Below, one piece after another: positions 60,795-64,000 of a stretch of 64,000 bases of DNA. Source of the stretch: Paenibacillus aurantius (GTDB lineage Bacteria > Bacillota > Bacilli > Paenibacillales > NBRC-103111); assembly GCF_032268605.1 (NCBI RefSeq), contig NZ_CP130318.1:873501-937500 (forward strand), read 5' to 3'. Position 1 is the stretch's first letter; each line of letters opens with the position of its first letter. A model generated the notes under the pieces. That model ran no database searches and was not told the DNA's origin. It saw only the letters and a program-made list of their open reading frames with translations. The translations under genes and the position numbers were made by a program.

Positions 60795-62431
60795 GGGATC
60801 AGCTTTCCTTTCTGAAGTTCTTCCCGCAGGGCGCGAAGACGGCTGTGCTGCGAGGCGAAGCTCTCGAAGAAGAGCTCCCAGCGGCCGGTTTCTTTCAGGC
60901 GGGCGTACAATTTGGAGAGGCGCTTGAGCAGCCGGACCGCTGCCTTGTAGCTGTCCCGGTTCTTCTCCCCGACGAGCCGTTCCACGGCCTGGTGATAGAA
61001 GGGCAGAAGAACATGGGGAGCGTGCTTCTCGAGAGGCTGAAGCTCGCTGGCCCGGTAGGACCGGGGGTCCTTGCCCGTGCTGAGCAAATAGTCTCCCCAC
61101 TGCTCCCACTTGCCGTACTGCTGGAGCTTCTCTTCATATAGAGAAGCGGTACGGGGGAGTAAGGCGGCAAGGGCATCCCACAGACGGGGCTCCAGCTCCG
61201 GCTGTTTCTCGATCACGGCTTCCCAATGCGTCACATAGCCTTTTATCGCGTGTCCGGTCTCTTTGGCTATTTCGGGAAGAAGCTCGTCCAGCCAGCGGGC
61301 GAGCGCCGCCGCTTCTTCTTTCTCCCGGAGCACCTGAAGAAACCCGTCCAGCTCTTCATAACGGATTCCCCCGGCCCGGTAGGCTTCCATCAGCCGGGAC
61401 CAAGCGTTGTCGATCTCTCCGAGCCCGTAATAAAGATGAGCTTGGGCGAACAGCACCCGGGTTCTCAACCGTTCCTTTCCCCCGGCCGCCGCTTCCAATC
61501 TTCCAATCTCTTCCCGAATTTTCTCCGGCTCGACCCGCTTCTCCCTATTGAGCAGAGTTTGCCATAGCGACAGATAGTGACGGGCCATCTCGTGCTGCGC
61601 TCTCGTTTCGGCCAGCATCTCCGCACGCAGCCAGTCCAGCGTTCCCTGAATAAACGGAGCCGGCTCTCGTTCCGCCGGAAGAGTACTCACTTCCCGCCAG
61701 CCGTCCTCGAGTTCCCCGGATAGGAAGGAGGCCGCCTCGTGGGTGAAATATCCTATGTAGGACAGAGAAGCGCTCAAGCCGGGGGTGGAAGGCAGGAGCA
61801 CCTTTTTCAGGAGGAAAAGCCGCAGGTTCTGTTCAAAAAGCAGCTGGACAGGCGCCTCTAGGGAGGGGAGGGCCTGGACGGCCGCCTTCCATATCTTCTT
61901 CCCATAGGCGGTATTTCGGATTTCCCACTCATAGGGCCGGGCGCACAGCTCCGCATAATCGTGCCATTCCGGTACGCTCATTTCGGAAACCCGGGAGGCC
62001 ATTTCCAGGCGCTTCCTCTCTTGTCCGGACGAAACCAGGCCGGAGGAGGAAAGAGGAACCGGCCGGTTCGGCTTCACGGCACGGGGAGGAGGCGGCTCGG
62101 CGTGAAACTTGGCGTTGACGAGTACCGGCACGGAGCGTCCCTGCTTCTCCGCATAATCGAACAGAACCGCCATCATGTGCTTGCACCAGCTGCTTACCGG
62201 GCAGGAGCAGCCGCTCATGCCGAAGAAATCCAGGTGGATGTTCACCTGGTAGAGGTCCGAGCCTTCTACGCAGGCGGCAATTTCACGGGGGGCGGTCTCC
62301 GCCGAACCGGTAACTCTTCCTTGCTTGAAATAAGCGAAGCCCCTTTTGATGGTGACCTCGTCAAAATTCTCCTTCACATCCTGCACAAGCAGGCTCCATT
62401 GGGAATCGTCCATTTCCGTAAACGGGCTCAT
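60791..62431 (-). CDS. SWIM zinc-finger protein (YwqB-like)
   Basis: A 546-residue protein with an N-terminal SWIM zinc finger, CSCPVSSWCKHMMAVLFDYA (about residues 76-95), where the metal ligands are CxC and CxH. The remaining 430 residues are helical and repeat-like (for example LRTRVLFAQAHLYYGLGEIDNAWSRL), fitting TPR-type repeats. It is the upstream gene of a two-gene operon, translationally coupled to the SNF2 ATPase. SWIM proteins bind DNA or proteins, so it may target the motor. Sense and antisense DNA around it is strongly GC-rich. Confidence 0.88.
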   Translation of the reverse strand: MSPFTEMDDSQWSLLVQDVKENFDEVTIKRGFAYFKQGRVTGSAETAPREIAACVEGSDLYQVNIHLDFFGMSGCSCPVSSWCKHMMAVLFDYAEKQGRSVPVLVNAKFHAEPPPPRAVKPNRPVPLSSSGLVSSGQERKRLEMASRVSEMSVPEWHDYAELCARPYEWEIRNTAYGKKIWKAAVQALPSLEAPVQLLFEQNLRLFLLKKVLLPSTPGLSASLSYIGYFTHEAASFLSGELEDGWREVSTLPAEREPAPFIQGTLDWLRAEMLAETRAQHEMARHYLSLWQTLLNREKRVEPEKIREEIGRLEAAAGGKERLRTRVLFAQAHLYYGLGEIDNAWSRLMEAYRAGGIRYEELDGFLQVLREKEEAAALARWLDELLPEIAKETGHAIKGYVTHWEAVIEKQPELEPRLWDALAALLPRTASLYEEKLQQYGKWEQWGDYLLSTGKDPRSYRASELQPLEKHAPHVLLPFYHQAVERLVGEKNRDSYKAAVRLLKRLSKLYARLKETGRWELFFESFASQHSRLRALREELQKGKLIP

Positions 62432-62605
62432 AGCGGTAACTCCCTTACTTTGATAACCGTCTTGTCAGACGGGAGGGACCGGCAAGGTCCGTTGATCCTT
62501 TTTATAGCTATCATTATAGCAGGTTTGGAACGAACATACATTCGTTGCTTGCTTCAGAGATTTCGGCTTATCCGCGCCTCCCTCTTCCTGCCGCAGGCGG
62601 CAACC

Positions 62606-62671
62606 ATGACAAATGTCATCTATCTCCCTTGACGTCTGTGACTGTCGCCCTTGGGCCCTCCTTCCTATAAT
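62606..62671 (+). promoter_or_regulatory. Desaturase promoter with upstream dyad
   Basis: TATAAT (62666-62671) has no good -35 17 bp upstream (TGTCGC at 62643-62648), as expected of an activated promoter. A dyad ATGACA-N2-TGTCAT (62606-62619) is centred about 65 bp before the expected start. The position resembles that of the DesR site in the B. subtilis des promoter; the identity of the regulator here is inferred. Confidence 0.6.
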
Positions 62672-62717
62672 AGAGAAAGGATAGTGGAATGCCAGAACAT
62701 CCTTAAGGAGGAGCCTT

Positions 62718-63743
62718 ATGCATACAGACAGCATCTCTCAATTGAAGAAAAGCGTAGCCCCTTATGAGCACCACGATAGAAAAACAAGCATCCGGCAGAT
62801 CCTCAATACGATCGGTCCTTTGCTGCTCCTATGGTATATAACTTATTTAAGCCTTTCCATCTCGTATATCTTGACGATTCCTCTCGCCTTGGTGACGGCA
62901 GGCTTCGTCGTGCGGACGTTTATCCTCTTTCATGACTGCTGCCACCAGTCGTTCTTCCGTAGCCGGCGGGCCAACGATTTTCTCGGCACCCTTACGGGCA
63001 TCCTAACTCTTGTACCCTATCAGCAGTGGAAGCACAGCCATTCCGTTCATCATGCCACCAGCAGCAACCTGGACAAAAGAGGCGTAGGGGATATGTGGCT
63101 CCTTACGGTGGACGAATACGCCGCTGCGCCTTTGTGGCGCCGGATCGCTTACCGCTTATACCGCAATCCGCTCGTTATGTTCGGGCTCGGGCCTCTATCG
63201 GTTTTCCTGATCGAATACCGGTTTAACCGGCGCGGGGCGAGGCGGAAGGAGCGCCTTAACACGTATGTGACGAACGCGGGCATCGTCCTTCTTTATGCCT
63301 CGTTGATCCAGCTGATCGGGTGGCAGGCCTTTCTGCTCGTGCAGGGGCCGGTATTTTTCTTCTCGGGCCTGCTCGGCATTTGGCTGTTCTACGTTCAGCA
63401 CCAATTCGAGGATTCGTACTTCGAGAAAGAGGATGAATGGAGTTTCGTGAAAGCGGCCGTCGAAGGCAGCTCCTACTACAAACTCCCGAAGCCGCTTCAA
63501 TGGATCACCGGTAACATCGGCTTTCATCACGTTCACCACCTGAATCCCAAGGTGCCCAACTATCACCTGGAGAAAGCCCATGAGGCCGTGCCGCCGCTGC
63601 AGAAGGCCACTACGATCACGATCGGCCTCTCGCTGAAATCGCTTCGTTACAAGCTTTGGGACGAGCAGTCCAAAACATTCGTTACCTTCCGGCAAGCCAA
63701 GCGGCACCGCTTGGCGGAATCCCGCTCTCGTTACGCCGCTTGA
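62718..63743 (+). CDS. des: Membrane fatty acid desaturase (Des type)
   Basis: A 341-residue di-iron desaturase of the membrane, introducing a double bond into phospholipid acyl chains, known as the cold response enzyme Des in B. subtilis. The three histidine boxes are HDCCHQS (about residues 74-80), HSVHHA (about 110-115) and GFHHVHH (about 269-275). Four or more membrane segments are seen. AAGGAGG precedes the ATG. It is a single gene. The DesK-DesR sensor pair that would control it in response to cold is not in this window. Confidence 0.93.
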   Translation: MHTDSISQLKKSVAPYEHHDRKTSIRQILNTIGPLLLLWYITYLSLSISYILTIPLALVTAGFVVRTFILFHDCCHQSFFRSRRANDFLGTLTGILTLVPYQQWKHSHSVHHATSSNLDKRGVGDMWLLTVDEYAAAPLWRRIAYRLYRNPLVMFGLGPLSVFLIEYRFNRRGARRKERLNTYVTNAGIVLLYASLIQLIGWQAFLLVQGPVFFFSGLLGIWLFYVQHQFEDSYFEKEDEWSFVKAAVEGSSYYKLPKPLQWITGNIGFHHVHHLNPKVPNYHLEKAHEAVPPLQKATTITIGLSLKSLRYKLWDEQSKTFVTFRQAKRHRLAESRSRYAA

Positions 63744-64000
63744 CGCGGCCCGACAGGGCGGAGGCTGATGAATTGAAATACTACGGCGCTTGAAGCCGCC
63801 CCTTCGGGGGCGGCTAACTGGCGGAGCTCTATCCGCCTCTTCCGGGGATGGAGAACTTGCGGAAGCCCTATCCGTCCCTCACCGGGGCCCTCTTCGCCGC
63901 CTTCCGGGTCCGGGGAAGGAGTTCCAGTGTTAAGTGCGGCGGGAAAATGGTATTCTATTCTTACAACGCAATAAATGAAGAGGGAAGGGGAACGGCCCTC
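63744..64000. other. Non-coding end of the window
   Basis: No gene is seen. It contains the hairpin at 63794-63815 and two imperfect copies of a ~31-bp sequence (63817-63847, 63855-63887; both contain CTATCCG and end in CCGGGG). A -10-like TATTCT near 63952 may belong to a promoter of the next gene outside. Confidence 0.45.
63794..63815 (+). terminator. UUCG-capped hairpin after the desaturase gene
   Basis: AGCCGCCCC (63794-63802) and GGGGCGGCT (63807-63815) pair around TTCG, a C(UUCG)G tetraloop of high stability. No T tract follows, so termination may be inefficient. Confidence 0.6.

Noticed and set aside
62465-62734. 89-codon open frame on the minus strand
   Set aside because: It covers the desaturase promoter and leader and resembles nothing known.

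Overview
The window is a chromosomal segment of a high-GC, spore-former-type Firmicute, most like Paenibacillus or a close relative. The signs are strong AGGAGG ribosome-binding sites, frequent TTG starts, HrcA/CIRCE control, several LplA/LplB/YtcP-type sugar transporters with membrane-anchored AraC regulators, FIMAH-type secreted proteins, and a queCDE operon behind a preQ1 riboswitch. Most of the segment looks GC-rich by eye; about 5.3-7.3 kb is clearly AT-rich. No rRNA, tRNA, CRISPR array, complete insertion sequence or prophage was found.

Region 0-11 kb is accessory and partly decayed. It holds a DUF1259 protein, a D-2-hydroxyacid dehydrogenase, a DinB-like protein, a frameshifted kinase-like phosphotransferase, a HAD phosphatase, a frameshifted alpha/beta hydrolase, an AT-rich cassette (TraB-like protein, GNAT acetyltransferase, ornithine-carbamoyltransferase-like enzyme), a MerR-type promoter with no MerR gene nearby, a broken HxlR regulator, and an ECF sigma factor divergent from a VOC protein. 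Both sides of that last pair carry the same GTCAC-N16/17-CGACA promoter pattern. About 1 kb with no gene follows.

Region 11-29 kb carries two sugar-uptake loci. The first (11.1-16.4 kb, plus) has two paralogous binding lipoproteins around one permease pair, facing a Cache/AraC regulator. Then come small minus-strand genes, including an ArsR-VOC pair whose promoter predicts a leaderless mRNA. The second locus (minus, 26.1 to 20.4 kb) is permease, permease, binding protein and a large helical protein, behind its own Cache/AraC regulator.

Region 28.8-42.6 kb starts with three small conserved genes and continues with the most distinctive locus: two very large secreted beta-propeller proteins with carbohydrate-binding-like and FIMAH-type domains, a binding lipoprotein, a GntR-type DNA-binding domain fused to a cytoplasmic solute-binding-protein domain, an MDR dehydrogenase and two permeases. 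Two promoters in the locus share a TAGATATA-type motif that may be the operator of the fused regulator.

Region 42.7-64 kb holds an acyl-CoA ligase coupled to a membrane acyltransferase with a tandemly repeated 3' end, a response-regulator remnant, a GH38 alpha-mannosidase, CIRCE-controlled htpG, an aldo/keto reductase, a chemotaxis receptor, preQ1 riboswitch-queC-queD-queE, a small zinc-ribbon protein, a coupled SWIM/SNF2 pair and a Des-type fatty acid desaturase.
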